From Sphingomonas changnyeongensis (lineage in GTDB: Bacteria; Pseudomonadota; Alphaproteobacteria; Sphingomonadales; Sphingomonadaceae): a stretch of DNA of 64,000 nucleotides. The notes below the pieces were generated by a model. The model did not search any database. It saw nothing but the letters and a program-made list of their open reading frames with translations, and had not been told where the DNA came from. The stretch lies in NCBI RefSeq assembly GCF_009913435.1, contig NZ_CP047895.1:1682501-1746500 (forward strand), written 5' to 3'. Position 1 is the first letter of the stretch; each line of letters begins with the position of its first letter. Shown piece after piece: positions 57,601 to 64,000 of the stretch. The position numbers and the translations under genes are program-made.

Positions 57601-57835
57601 AGATCATGTTTTCAACGCCGTTGATCTGCTCCTCAAGCGGCGCGGCGACGGTCTCGGCAAGCGTTTCCGCCGAGGCGCCGGGAAAGCTTGCCGACACGAC
57701 GACGGTGGGCGGCGCGATCTCCGGATATTGGGCGACCGGCAGCGTCGGATAGGCGACCATGCCGACGATGACGATCAGGATGGACAGGACGGCCGCGAAG
57801 ATCGGCCGGTCGATGAAGAAATGGGGGAAGCGCAT
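54656..57835 (-). CDS. Efflux RND transporter permease (HAE1 family, AcrB/MexB-like)
   Basis: This 1059-aa proton-driven drug pump has the N-terminal FFIDRPIFAAVLSILIVIVG, twelve membrane helices and the essential aspartate pair in GIVVDDAIVVVENVERLM. It also has large periplasmic porter loops (QVLVQNRVATAEPRLPEEVR) and the hydrophobe/amphiphile exporter motif GYLIAVVQMPPGASLERT. Its length is standard for the family. It lies 12 bp after the adaptor gene and is probably co-transcribed with it. Confidence 0.97.
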   Translation of the reverse strand: MRFPHFFIDRPIFAAVLSILIVIVGMVAYPTLPVAQYPEIAPPTVVVSASFPGASAETLAETVAAPLEEQINGVENMIYLSSSSTGDGNVAITVTFAQGTDVDQAQVLVQNRVATAEPRLPEEVRQIGVTVRKNAPDLLLVATLISPDGSLDQQYLSNYATLQLIDRLSRVTGVGSVRLFGGRDYNMRVWIDPDRAATHDLTVGEIVAAIRAQNAQVAAGGVGQPPFNKGGTAFQLNLQARGRLSSPEEFGQVIVRRFDDGRLIRLRDVARIELGAQDYSINAYLSGSPTVAIAISQLPGSNALATAAAVKAELDSAAKSFPPGMSYTIPYNPTEYIDASIAAVKDTLFEAVVLVALVVLLFLQSWRAAIIPIIAIPVSLIGSFAVLAAFGFSLNNLSLFGMVLAIGIVVDDAIVVVENVERLMEQEGLSPRDAAHKTMDEVSGALIAIALVLIGVFLPTSFIPGISGQFYKQFALTIMSATAISAFVSLTLSPAMAALVLRPRHDAEPAPGWRGAPGRFARGFNRGFDRLSERYGRFTARAVRALAIVGIAYACLIGLAGWRFAATPTGFIPAQDQGYLIAVVQMPPGASLERTTEVLEEAQRIALRNPATARTVAFAGFDGATFSSAPNAAAMFVSMKPHDQRAGADQVLGELNGALSAITAGSIFVIPPPPVSGIGTGGGFKMMIEDRGGAGLRALEGVTFQMMMAANQAPGIVGAFTTFNTRTPRLFADVDRERAEQLGVPVESVFATLGTYLGSTYINDFNFLGRTFRVTAQADAPYRDSVADILQLRTRSDTGQMVPLGSVMSLANDSGPYRVVRYNLYPAAELQGNTLPGFSSGQSLETMEALAAANLPQGFAYDWTELAFEQKQAGSTGVIAFGLAVVFVFLLLAAQYESLILPLAVILIVPMCLLAAMLGVNAMGMDNNILTQIGLVVLIGLAAKNAILIVEFAKQNEDHGMELREAAQAAAALRLRPILMTSIAFILGVLPLVIGTGPGAEMRQALGVAVFFGMLGVTLFGLIFTPAFYVISRRFGDWAAARLRRGSPATPAATGEMGA

Positions 57836-57847
57836 GGCCGGCTCCCG

Positions 57848-59041
57848 TCAGCGCGTCGTGGCTTCGGCGGGCGGGGGCGTCGTGATCGGCGTGGCGATCG
57901 GCGCGTCATCGGCAGCGCGCGGCTTGATCACCGTCAGCTTGGGCTTGACCGGCGCGCCGGGCTGCAGCCGGGCAAGCCCGTCGAGCACCACCTGGTCGGT
58001 CGGCGCAAGGCCGGTCTTGATCACGCGCAGCCCCTCGACCATCGGTCCGGTCTCGACCAGCCGCGGCGCGGCCTTGCCGTCGCGCCCGACGACATAGACC
58101 AGCCGCCGCGTCTGGTCGGTCACCACCGCCTCATCGGGGACGAGCATCGCCTTGTAGGTGCCCGATCCGAGCAGCCGGGCGCGGCCGAACATGCCGGGCA
58201 CCAGAAACCCGTCGGGATTGGCGACTTCGGCATGGGCGCGGATCGTGCCCGAACGCGGATCGATGGCATTGTCGACGAACACCATGCGCCCGCGCCAGCG
58301 ATAGCCGCTTTCATCGGCCAGCTGGATCTCGACCGGATTGGGGGCATAGCGCGATGATCGCCGCTCGCCATTTTTGTCCTGCCGGACATATTTGAGATAG
58401 AAGCTCTCAGCCCCGTCAAAGGTGAACCAGATCGGGTTGGTCGAGACGATGCGGGTGAGCTGCGTCTGGCCGGCGACCACATAGTCGCCGATCGCCACCC
58501 GCTTGTCCGACACGCGCCCGCCGATCGGCGCGCGCACGGTGGTGAACTCCATGTCCAGCCGCCGCGCCTGCACCTGCGCGCGGGCGGCCGCCAGCCCGGC
58601 GTCGCCCGCGCGGGCGGCGGCCAGTTTCTGGTCATATTCCTCGCGGCTGATCGCCTGCTGGTCGAGCAGCTGCCGGGCGCGCGCCAGTTCGGCGGCGGCG
58701 TTGGCCCGCGTCGCCTCGGCCCGCGCCGCTTCGGCTTCGGCCTGGGCCAGGGCGGCGCGATAGGGGCGGGGATCGATCTCGAACAGCATCGCGCCCTGGC
58801 CGACCTCGACCCCTTCGCGAAAGCCGATGCGCGTCACCTGCCCCGACACGCGCGGCACGATGTTCACATCCTGAATGGCCTCGAACCGCCCGACATAATC
58901 GTCCCAGTCGATGACCTCGCGGGTCAGCGGCACGGCGACCGCGACGGTCATCGGCGGCGGGGGCTGGGGCGCGCCGCCCGAACAGGCAGCGGCAAGCGCG
59001 GCCAGCCCGAGGGCGAGGGAGCGGGGAAGGGGGCTGTGCAT
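57848..59041 (-). CDS. Efflux RND transporter periplasmic adaptor subunit
   Basis: This 397-aa membrane-fusion protein has a lipoprotein-like start (SLALGLAALAAACSGG, Cys at residue 20), a lipoyl-like domain (VSGQVTRIGFREGVEVGQGA), a helical hairpin rich in Ala/Glu, and beta-barrel domains (APIGGRVSDKRVAIGDYV, VVDQ-type end). It begins the MFP-RND-OMF operon. No regulator gene is adjacent. Confidence 0.94.
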   Translation of the reverse strand: MHSPLPRSLALGLAALAAACSGGAPQPPPPMTVAVAVPLTREVIDWDDYVGRFEAIQDVNIVPRVSGQVTRIGFREGVEVGQGAMLFEIDPRPYRAALAQAEAEAARAEATRANAAAELARARQLLDQQAISREEYDQKLAAARAGDAGLAAARAQVQARRLDMEFTTVRAPIGGRVSDKRVAIGDYVVAGQTQLTRIVSTNPIWFTFDGAESFYLKYVRQDKNGERRSSRYAPNPVEIQLADESGYRWRGRMVFVDNAIDPRSGTIRAHAEVANPDGFLVPGMFGRARLLGSGTYKAMLVPDEAVVTDQTRRLVYVVGRDGKAAPRLVETGPMVEGLRVIKTGLAPTDQVVLDGLARLQPGAPVKPKLTVIKPRAADDAPIATPITTPPPAEATTR

Positions 59042-59187
59042 GTGCCGTACACCTCATCACCGGCTGCTGCCGTTCAACCTGAGCCCGCCGGCAAACTGCC
59101 GGCGCGGTCGAAACAGCAAAGCCACGGCGCATGAGACTCACGCGCCGATCAAAGTTTCAAAGAGAAACTGATCGAGATCATTCCATT

Positions 59188-59229
59188 TGTCAATGGCAAG
59201 GTGATGACGCGAATTGCAATCCTTTGCAA
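59188..59229 (-). promoter_or_regulatory. Candidate promoter/operator region of the RND efflux operon
   Basis: On the minus strand a TTGACA -35-like box lies at 59193-59188. Two TTGCAA palindromes sit just upstream at 59214-59219 and 59224-59229, exactly 10 bp apart. No good -10 box is evident at 16-18 bp, so the promoter call is weak. The phased palindromes could be an operator. Confidence 0.35.
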
Positions 59230-59263
59230 CCCGCGTCAACGATGATCGGCCAAGGGTGTCCGC

Positions 59264-60319
59264 TCAGGCCCGACCCTGCTCGCCATACCATTCGACCCAG
59301 TCGCCATAAGGATGGCATTGGGCGAGCACCCGCTTTTCGCCGTCCGGCCATGTGGTGAGGGTCAGCAGCACCTCGGTGCGCTGCGGCGTCCATTCAAAGC
59401 TGATCCAGCACAGTGGGCGCGCTGCCGTCGCCCGCGCACCGGCCTCGGCGATCATGCTGGTCACCTGCGCGCGCTCTTCGGCGGTCAGATATTGCAGCAC
59501 CATCGAATGGATGACCGCACGGCACACGCCATCGGCCTGGGGGCGGGCGAGGCGGTCTGCCAGCCAGGGCACGGCATGGCCCTGATGGACAACCGGCGGA
59601 TGGCAGCAGGCGAGCGCCAGCGCCTGTTGCAGCCGGTGCGAGCGTTTGCGCTGATCCGCCCAGATGAACGCCAGCAGCCGCTCGCGCGTCGCTTCGTCAC
59701 CCGGATCGAGCGGATTGAGGTCCACCCCCTCGGCGCGCACGACCTGGAGCGGGGCGACGCTGGGCGCGGGGCCATGCCAGACCGGCGCGATCTGCACGCG
59801 CGAATCCTCCACCCCGGCGGTCGCCCCGCCCAGATTATAGCCATAGCGGGCAAGGTTGAGATTGAGCCCGCAGCTGGATCCCAGTTCGATCAGCTCGAAC
59901 GGCATCGCGGTGCGGCCGCTGACCTGCATCAGCGCGGCGGCAATTGCGGCAGCGCGACCGACCTCGTTGGTCTGGGGAACATGCATCATCCATTTCTGGA
60001 TGAACTCGTCCGCCAGGGTGAGCGCGGCGGCGATCGCCCGGTCGTAATCCTCATGCTCGCCGCGGTAAAGCGCTGTCAGAACAGGAATAGTGTCGCGGCG
60101 GGCAAGCGCGTGGAGCGCGGCATTGAGCCGCATCGCCATGGCCGCAGCCGACGGATCGCCCGGCCAGGTGCGGACCATTTCGGCGGTCCGCGGGGCGCGG
60201 TGAAGCTGCCGTTCGGCGGCTTCCAGAACTTCGGCGACAAAGAAGGACCCGAGCTGCCGGGCAATACGCGCCTGGCGCCAGAGTTCTCCGGCTTCGACGG
60301 CCGGGACCATGATCGTCAT
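59264..60319 (-). CDS. DUF2332 domain-containing protein
   Basis: This 351-aa protein matches DUF2332 by its features: SSCGLNLNLARYGYNLGG (an S-adenosylmethionine-like pocket is possible), VVRAEGVDLNPLDPGDEATR, LLAFIWADQRKRSHRLQQAL, HGHAV-type VVHQGHAVPWLA and the C-terminal HPYGDWVEWYGE. No biochemical function is established to my knowledge. No signal peptide or membrane helix is seen, so it is probably cytoplasmic. It lies upstream of the efflux operon on the same strand, separated by about 220 bp. Confidence 0.8.
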   Translation of the reverse strand: MTIMVPAVEAGELWRQARIARQLGSFFVAEVLEAAERQLHRAPRTAEMVRTWPGDPSAAAMAMRLNAALHALARRDTIPVLTALYRGEHEDYDRAIAAALTLADEFIQKWMMHVPQTNEVGRAAAIAAALMQVSGRTAMPFELIELGSSCGLNLNLARYGYNLGGATAGVEDSRVQIAPVWHGPAPSVAPLQVVRAEGVDLNPLDPGDEATRERLLAFIWADQRKRSHRLQQALALACCHPPVVHQGHAVPWLADRLARPQADGVCRAVIHSMVLQYLTAEERAQVTSMIAEAGARATAARPLCWISFEWTPQRTEVLLTLTTWPDGEKRVLAQCHPYGDWVEWYGEQGRA

Positions 60320-60353
60320 AAAATCCTCTCAGCCGGAGCGGGCCGGCCGGTTT

Positions 60354-60388
60354 CCGGCGCCGCGGCAAACACACCGCCGCGGCGCCGG
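60354..60388. other. Large perfect hairpin between chemoreceptor and DUF2332 genes
   Basis: CCGGCGCCGCGGC (60354-60366) pairs perfectly over 13 bp with GCCGCGGCGCCGG (60376-60388), with a 9-nt loop. No T tract follows on either strand, so it may be an mRNA-stabilising or attenuating hairpin rather than a classic terminator. Confidence 0.6.
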
Positions 60389-60392
60389 GACA

Positions 60393-62252
60393 TCAGAAGT
60401 TGGTCCAGTCGTCGTCGGCGGTCGCCGCCGCCGGGCGGGACAGTGCCCTGACGGCTGCGGCAGGCAGCGGCCGGGTTGGCGCCGTCGTGCTCAGCACCGG
60501 GCTGCGCATCCGGGCAGCCGTGCCCAGCTGGTCGCTGATCTTGAACCGCAGCGCCTGTTCGGACAGCGCGTCGACCTCGCTCGCCAGGTTGCGGGCCGCA
60601 GCCGAGGTTTCCTCGACCATCGCCGCATTCTGCTGGGTCGACTGGTCCATCGAGCCGATCGCCGTGCTGATCTCGCTGATCGCGGCGGCCTGGGCCTGGT
60701 TGTCATTGGCCATGCCGGCAAGCAGCTGGTGCACTTCGCCGACATCGGTCGAAATGTCGGCCAGCGCCGTATCCACGCGGTGGATCGCTTCCACCGCCGC
60801 GCCGATATCGGTCTGGGTCGAGGTCAGCTGGTCGCGGGCGCGGGCGGCTTCTTCTTCCGAGCGCATGGCCAGCGCGGACACCAGGTCGGCGACGACCGCG
60901 AAGCCGCGGCCCGCCTCGCCGGCGCGGCCCGCTTCGACCGCCGCGTTCATCGCCAGAACGCGCGTCTGGAACGCGATCTTGTCGAGGCCTTCGATGACGC
61001 TGTCGATGCCCTTGGCGCTGTCGGCGACGCGGGTCATGGCCTGCACTGCCTGGTCGGCGGTCGAGCGGCCGCCGCTCACCGTGGCGATGGCACCGTCGGC
61101 GCGTTCGACCGTGCGGCGCGCGGCCTCGGCGGTCGCCTTCAGGCGCTGATCCATCTCCGCCACGGCTGCCGAGGTTTCCTCGAGGCTCGCGGCATTGGCT
61201 TCGGTGCGGCGTGCCAGATCTTCCGAAGCCTGGGCGATTTCGCCCGATCCGGTGCGGATCGACGCAGTGGTCTGGCTGACCGACGCGATCAGGTCGCGCA
61301 GTGCCGAGACGGCGGCGTTGAAGTTGGTCTTGACCGTGGCATAGCTGCCCGGGAAATCGGCATCGATCTGAACGGTCAGGTCGCCGCCTGCGAGGGCGGA
61401 GAGCTGGCTCGACACCGTATCGACCACCAGCTTCTGCACCGCTTCGGCCTCGGCAGCGGCGGCATCGGCCTTCTGCTTGGCGAGCGCGGCGTCGCGGAAC
61501 ACCAGCACGGCACGCGCCATGTTGCCCAGCTCGTCGCCCCGGTCGGTGTCGGGCACGTTGATGTCGTTGCGGCCGGCGGCCAGGTCACCCATCACGCGGG
61601 TCAGGTCGGTGATCGGCTTGGCGATCGCGCGGCTGAGCATGACGGCAAGGCCGATCGCGATGCCGATCAGCGCCAGCCCGCCGAGCACCAGCGCGGTGGT
61701 GGCCGAGCTGATCGCGCCTTCCTGCAGCTCGCCATTCTTCTTGCTGAGTTCGACCTGGGCGTCGCGGATGTCGCGCAGCGGCAGCACGGCGTTGGTGACG
61801 AGCACCGCCTTGCCTGCCGCACGCACTTCCTCCTGCGCGCGGTCGCGCTGGCCGGACTTGACCATGCGGATCAGCCGGTCGCCCCATTTTTCGCGCCAGG
61901 CGAGGGTTTCTTCACGCGACTTGAGGAGCGCGGTGCGGTGCGCCGCCTCGGTCAGCGTCTTTTCGAGTTCGGCCGAAGTCCGGTCATATTCGTCCCGGCC
62001 TTCGTCATAGGATTTCAGGTAGCTGTCGTCCCCGGTCACCAGATAGCCGCGCAGCTGGCTGTTCTGGCGCAACAGAGCCGTCTCCAGCGCCAGCGCCTGG
62101 GCATGGATCGACTGGCTTTGGTTGTTCTGGTCGGTCGTCGACCGGATCATGGAGATGTTCGCGAAGAACACCGCCATCATGATCGCGGCTGACACGCAGA
62201 TCAGCATGAACGACAGGCCCAGTTTTCTGGGAAGGCTCAGGGACTTCAGCAT
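60393..62252 (-). CDS. Methyl-accepting chemotaxis protein with CHASE3-like periplasmic domain
   Basis: This 619-aa chemoreceptor has a first membrane segment (LGLSFMLICVSAAIMMAVFF), then a helical periplasmic domain with the CHASE3-type sequence LRQNSQLRGYLVTGDDSYLK. A second membrane segment (ALVLGGLALIGIAIGLAVML), a HAMP domain and a signalling coiled coil with tip IAFQTRVLAMNAAVEAGRAG follow. It ends in DWTNF, resembling the CheR-tethering pentapeptide. The start at 62252 (MLKSLSLPRKLGLSF) is chosen over the ORF start 62288. The TonB receptor gene lies immediately upstream. Confidence 0.92.
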   Translation of the reverse strand: MLKSLSLPRKLGLSFMLICVSAAIMMAVFFANISMIRSTTDQNNQSQSIHAQALALETALLRQNSQLRGYLVTGDDSYLKSYDEGRDEYDRTSAELEKTLTEAAHRTALLKSREETLAWREKWGDRLIRMVKSGQRDRAQEEVRAAGKAVLVTNAVLPLRDIRDAQVELSKKNGELQEGAISSATTALVLGGLALIGIAIGLAVMLSRAIAKPITDLTRVMGDLAAGRNDINVPDTDRGDELGNMARAVLVFRDAALAKQKADAAAAEAEAVQKLVVDTVSSQLSALAGGDLTVQIDADFPGSYATVKTNFNAAVSALRDLIASVSQTTASIRTGSGEIAQASEDLARRTEANAASLEETSAAVAEMDQRLKATAEAARRTVERADGAIATVSGGRSTADQAVQAMTRVADSAKGIDSVIEGLDKIAFQTRVLAMNAAVEAGRAGEAGRGFAVVADLVSALAMRSEEEAARARDQLTSTQTDIGAAVEAIHRVDTALADISTDVGEVHQLLAGMANDNQAQAAAISEISTAIGSMDQSTQQNAAMVEETSAAARNLASEVDALSEQALRFKISDQLGTAARMRSPVLSTTAPTRPLPAAAVRALSRPAAATADDDWTNF

Positions 62253-62288
62253 CTTGGCACTCTCATCGGGTATCCATGGGGAAGCCAT

Positions 62289-62318
62289 CCCGACCGGGGC
62301 GTCATGCCCCGGCCGGGA
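62289..62318 (-). terminator. Hairpin after the TonB-dependent receptor gene
   Basis: CCGGGGC (62294-62300) pairs with GCCCCGG (62306-62312) around GTCAT, with further pairing of TCCCGA/CCGGGA outside. It lies just past the receptor stop at 62328 and before the chemoreceptor start. No T tract is visible. Confidence 0.45.
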
Positions 62319-62327
62319 CGGCGTTCC

Positions 62328-64000
62328 TCAGAAGTTGAACCGGACCGCGGCCGAGACGGTGCGCGGGTTGATGGTCCGCCCGGTCACGACGCCGTTGGCC
62401 GGCAGCGCGCCCTGCGAGATTTCGACGATGCCCATGGTGTCGAACACATTGTTGACGTTGAGCATCACCGTCACCCGGTCGGCCGGCCGCACCTGCAGGA
62501 AGGGGCTCACGATGGTGAAGCCCGGCAGGCGCAGCTGGTTGACGTCCTGGGTGTAGCTGTCGGTGTGACCGACCACATTGACGCCGACCGTGAACAGATC
62601 GGTGTTGTACTGCGGCGTCGCCTGGAAGATCAGGTTCGGCTGACGGCGCGGGGTGTTGCCGACGAACTGCGGCTGGGTGGCGTCGGCGGTGATTTCCGCC
62701 TTGGTGTAGGTGGCGCCGGCCGACAGGCTGAAGTTGCCGAAGGTGACCGCACCCTCGAACTCCACGCCGTAAGCGCGGTAGTCACGCTCGATCAGGAAGG
62801 CGACGGTTTCGCCGGCTGCGTTCGAGGTGACCTGACGGTTGACTTCGCCGGTGTTGGCAAGGAAGCCGGTCACGTTCAGCGTGACGTTCGACTTGCGGAA
62901 CTTCAGGCCCAGCTCGGTCTGGGTGACCACGTCATAGCCCCGGAAGCCCGGTGCGAGCCGGCCGGTGACCGGATCGATGCTCGGGGTCAGCAGGATGCGG
63001 TCGGCCGCCGCACGGCCGCCGCGGCTGTAGCGCGCGAAGGCGGCGAGCGAGTCCGACGCGCGATAGTTCACGCTGCCCGAATAGCTGACATAGTTGTAGT
63101 TATAGTCGACCAGCGACGGGGCGTTGAAATCGAACACCGCGGTGCGGGTTTCCGCGACCGAAATGGTACCGTCACGGTTGATGTCGACGGGGCGGGTCGG
63201 AATGTTGGTCGCGCCGATCGTGTAGCCAAAGGCCTGGCCCTCGACATTGCCGCGATCGAAGCGGACGCTGCCGCCGAACGAGAACTTGCCGACCTTGTAG
63301 TTGACCGAGGCATAGGGCGCGAGGACCTGATAGTCCGCATCAAAGCTTGCCGCGACCGACGCATTGAAGTTGAAGAAACCGCCCTGGGTCTGGGCGATGC
63401 CGCCGGCGTTGATCAGATCGACCAGCGCCGTGTTGCCGCCGCCGCGCACGTCGGTGACGATGTTCGGGCCAAGGAAGTCGTTGAACACCGACTGGCGCGA
63501 CGTGTAGAGACCAACGGTCGTCGTCAGCTCACCGGCACCGGCCTTCCACACGCGGCTGGCGCGCAGGTCGTTGGTGATGTTGTCCATGTTCTTCATCTGC
63601 GGGTTGTAGAGCATCCCGCTGACGAGCAGGCCGTTGCCGTTGAGCGTGGCCGTACCCGCATTGTTCACCACCTGCCCGGCGCGGTCGCCGTTCACGTAGC
63701 GCAGCGAGCCGCCCGGCGCATTGAGTGCGCCCAGGATGGTCGCCGCCGGGGCGATGCGCAGCGGCAGGATCAGCTGCACGCTGCCGCCGATGTCGGAATA
63801 GCGGAAGCGCTCGGTGATGGTCCAGTCGCCGACGTCGAACTGCGCCTCGAGGCCGATCGACTTGACGGTCGGGTTGATGCCCTGGCGCGCGTCGAACCGG
63901 GTCAGGTTGTTCTGGCCGTTCGGGATCACATAGTTGCTGATGTTGCGGCCCTGGAGCACGTCGCGCGACGCGTCGAAGCCCGCGACGTTCGAATAGCGCG
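62328..64000 (-). CDS. TonB-dependent receptor (5' end beyond the window)
   Basis: The last 556 or so residues of an outer-membrane TonB-dependent receptor are visible. They run from RYSNVAGFDASRDVLQGRN at the window edge to the terminal VSAAVRFNF, which ends in the aromatic residue typical of outer-membrane barrels. The sequence alternates as beta strands (YKVGKFSFGGSVRFDRGNV, GVNVVGHTDSYTQDVNQLRL). It has the late motif DRVTVMLNVNNVFDTMG common to these receptors. The plug domain is outside the window, so the substrate cannot be guessed. Sphingomonads carry many such receptors. Confidence 0.93.
   Translation of the reverse strand, partial: RYSNVAGFDASRDVLQGRNISNYVIPNGQNNLTRFDARQGINPTVKSIGLEAQFDVGDWTITERFRYSDIGGSVQLILPLRIAPAATILGALNAPGGSLRYVNGDRAGQVVNNAGTATLNGNGLLVSGMLYNPQMKNMDNITNDLRASRVWKAGAGELTTTVGLYTSRQSVFNDFLGPNIVTDVRGGGNTALVDLINAGGIAQTQGGFFNFNASVAASFDADYQVLAPYASVNYKVGKFSFGGSVRFDRGNVEGQAFGYTIGATNIPTRPVDINRDGTISVAETRTAVFDFNAPSLVDYNYNYVSYSGSVNYRASDSLAAFARYSRGGRAAADRILLTPSIDPVTGRLAPGFRGYDVVTQTELGLKFRKSNVTLNVTGFLANTGEVNRQVTSNAAGETVAFLIERDYRAYGVEFEGAVTFGNFSLSAGATYTKAEITADATQPQFVGNTPRRQPNLIFQATPQYNTDLFTVGVNVVGHTDSYTQDVNQLRLPGFTIVSPFLQVRPADRVTVMLNVNNVFDTMGIVEISQGALPANGVVTGRTINPRTVSAAVRFNF

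Overview
The window comes from a high-GC alphaproteobacterium, most likely a member of the Sphingomonadaceae. The signs are the split b/b' F0 ATP synthase genes (atpI-B-E-F'-F), a complete gspC-N operon, three PEP-CTERM proteins, a TonB-dependent receptor, the YdbH/YnbE/YdbL set and a full System I cytochrome c maturation operon. Most of it is housekeeping chromosome. I see no prophage, integrase, insertion sequence or CRISPR array.

Layout. 0-8 kb: a peptidoglycan amidase, rnpB (RNase P RNA), pckA, a GNAT acetyltransferase, a discoidin-like PEP-CTERM protein, asd, a methyl-accepting chemotaxis protein and radC. 8-15 kb: the ydbH-ynbE-ydbL envelope operon, then atpI-B-E-F'-F and a small exported protein. 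15-24 kb: an SDR enzyme, uvrC, recO, leuB, metZ-apaG-lysR, a second PEP-CTERM protein and a 2OG-Fe(II) oxygenase. 24-35 kb: a type II secretion operon (gspC to gspN), followed by tRNA-His. 35-42 kb: an amino-acid dehydrogenase and the ccmC-D-E-F-G-H-I operon, ending in an APH(3')-like kinase. 42-48.5 kb: alanine dehydrogenase with a divergent Lrp regulator, the Kup K+ transporter, a GST, a LigT-like protein, a ferredoxin-reductase-type flavoprotein and tRNA-Met. 48.7-53 kb: a third PEP-CTERM protein and an unusual two-gene locus. 53-64 kb: an RND efflux operon (MFP-RND-OMF), a DUF2332 protein, a second chemoreceptor and a partial TonB-dependent receptor.

The most interesting locus is 49.7-52.7 kb. 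Two adjacent minus-strand genes encode a 683-aa protein (long helices, a strongly hydrophobic hairpin, then a tectonin-like beta-propeller) and a 309-aa helical partner. This looks like a two-component ClyA/HBL/Xax-type alpha-helical pore-forming toxin with a fused glycan-binding propeller. It sits behind a segment at about 42% GC and has no recognisable signal peptide.

Two further patterns run through the window. First, ten single-base (-1) frameshifts lie in G runs of plus-strand genes (ydbH x2, atpI, leuB, metZ, gspF, gspJ, gspL x2, gspN). In every case the expected protein continues if one G is restored, so base-calling errors are the likeliest cause and the genes are probably intact in the organism. 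Second, short tandem duplications sit exactly at gene edges: 23 bp at the amidase stop, 33 bp across the gspG and gspH prepilin leaders, and hairpin-forming repeats copied from the 3' end of the efflux outer-membrane gene. CtrA-like sites (TTAA-N7-TTAA or TTAACCAT) lie upstream of all three PEP-CTERM genes and one chemoreceptor gene.
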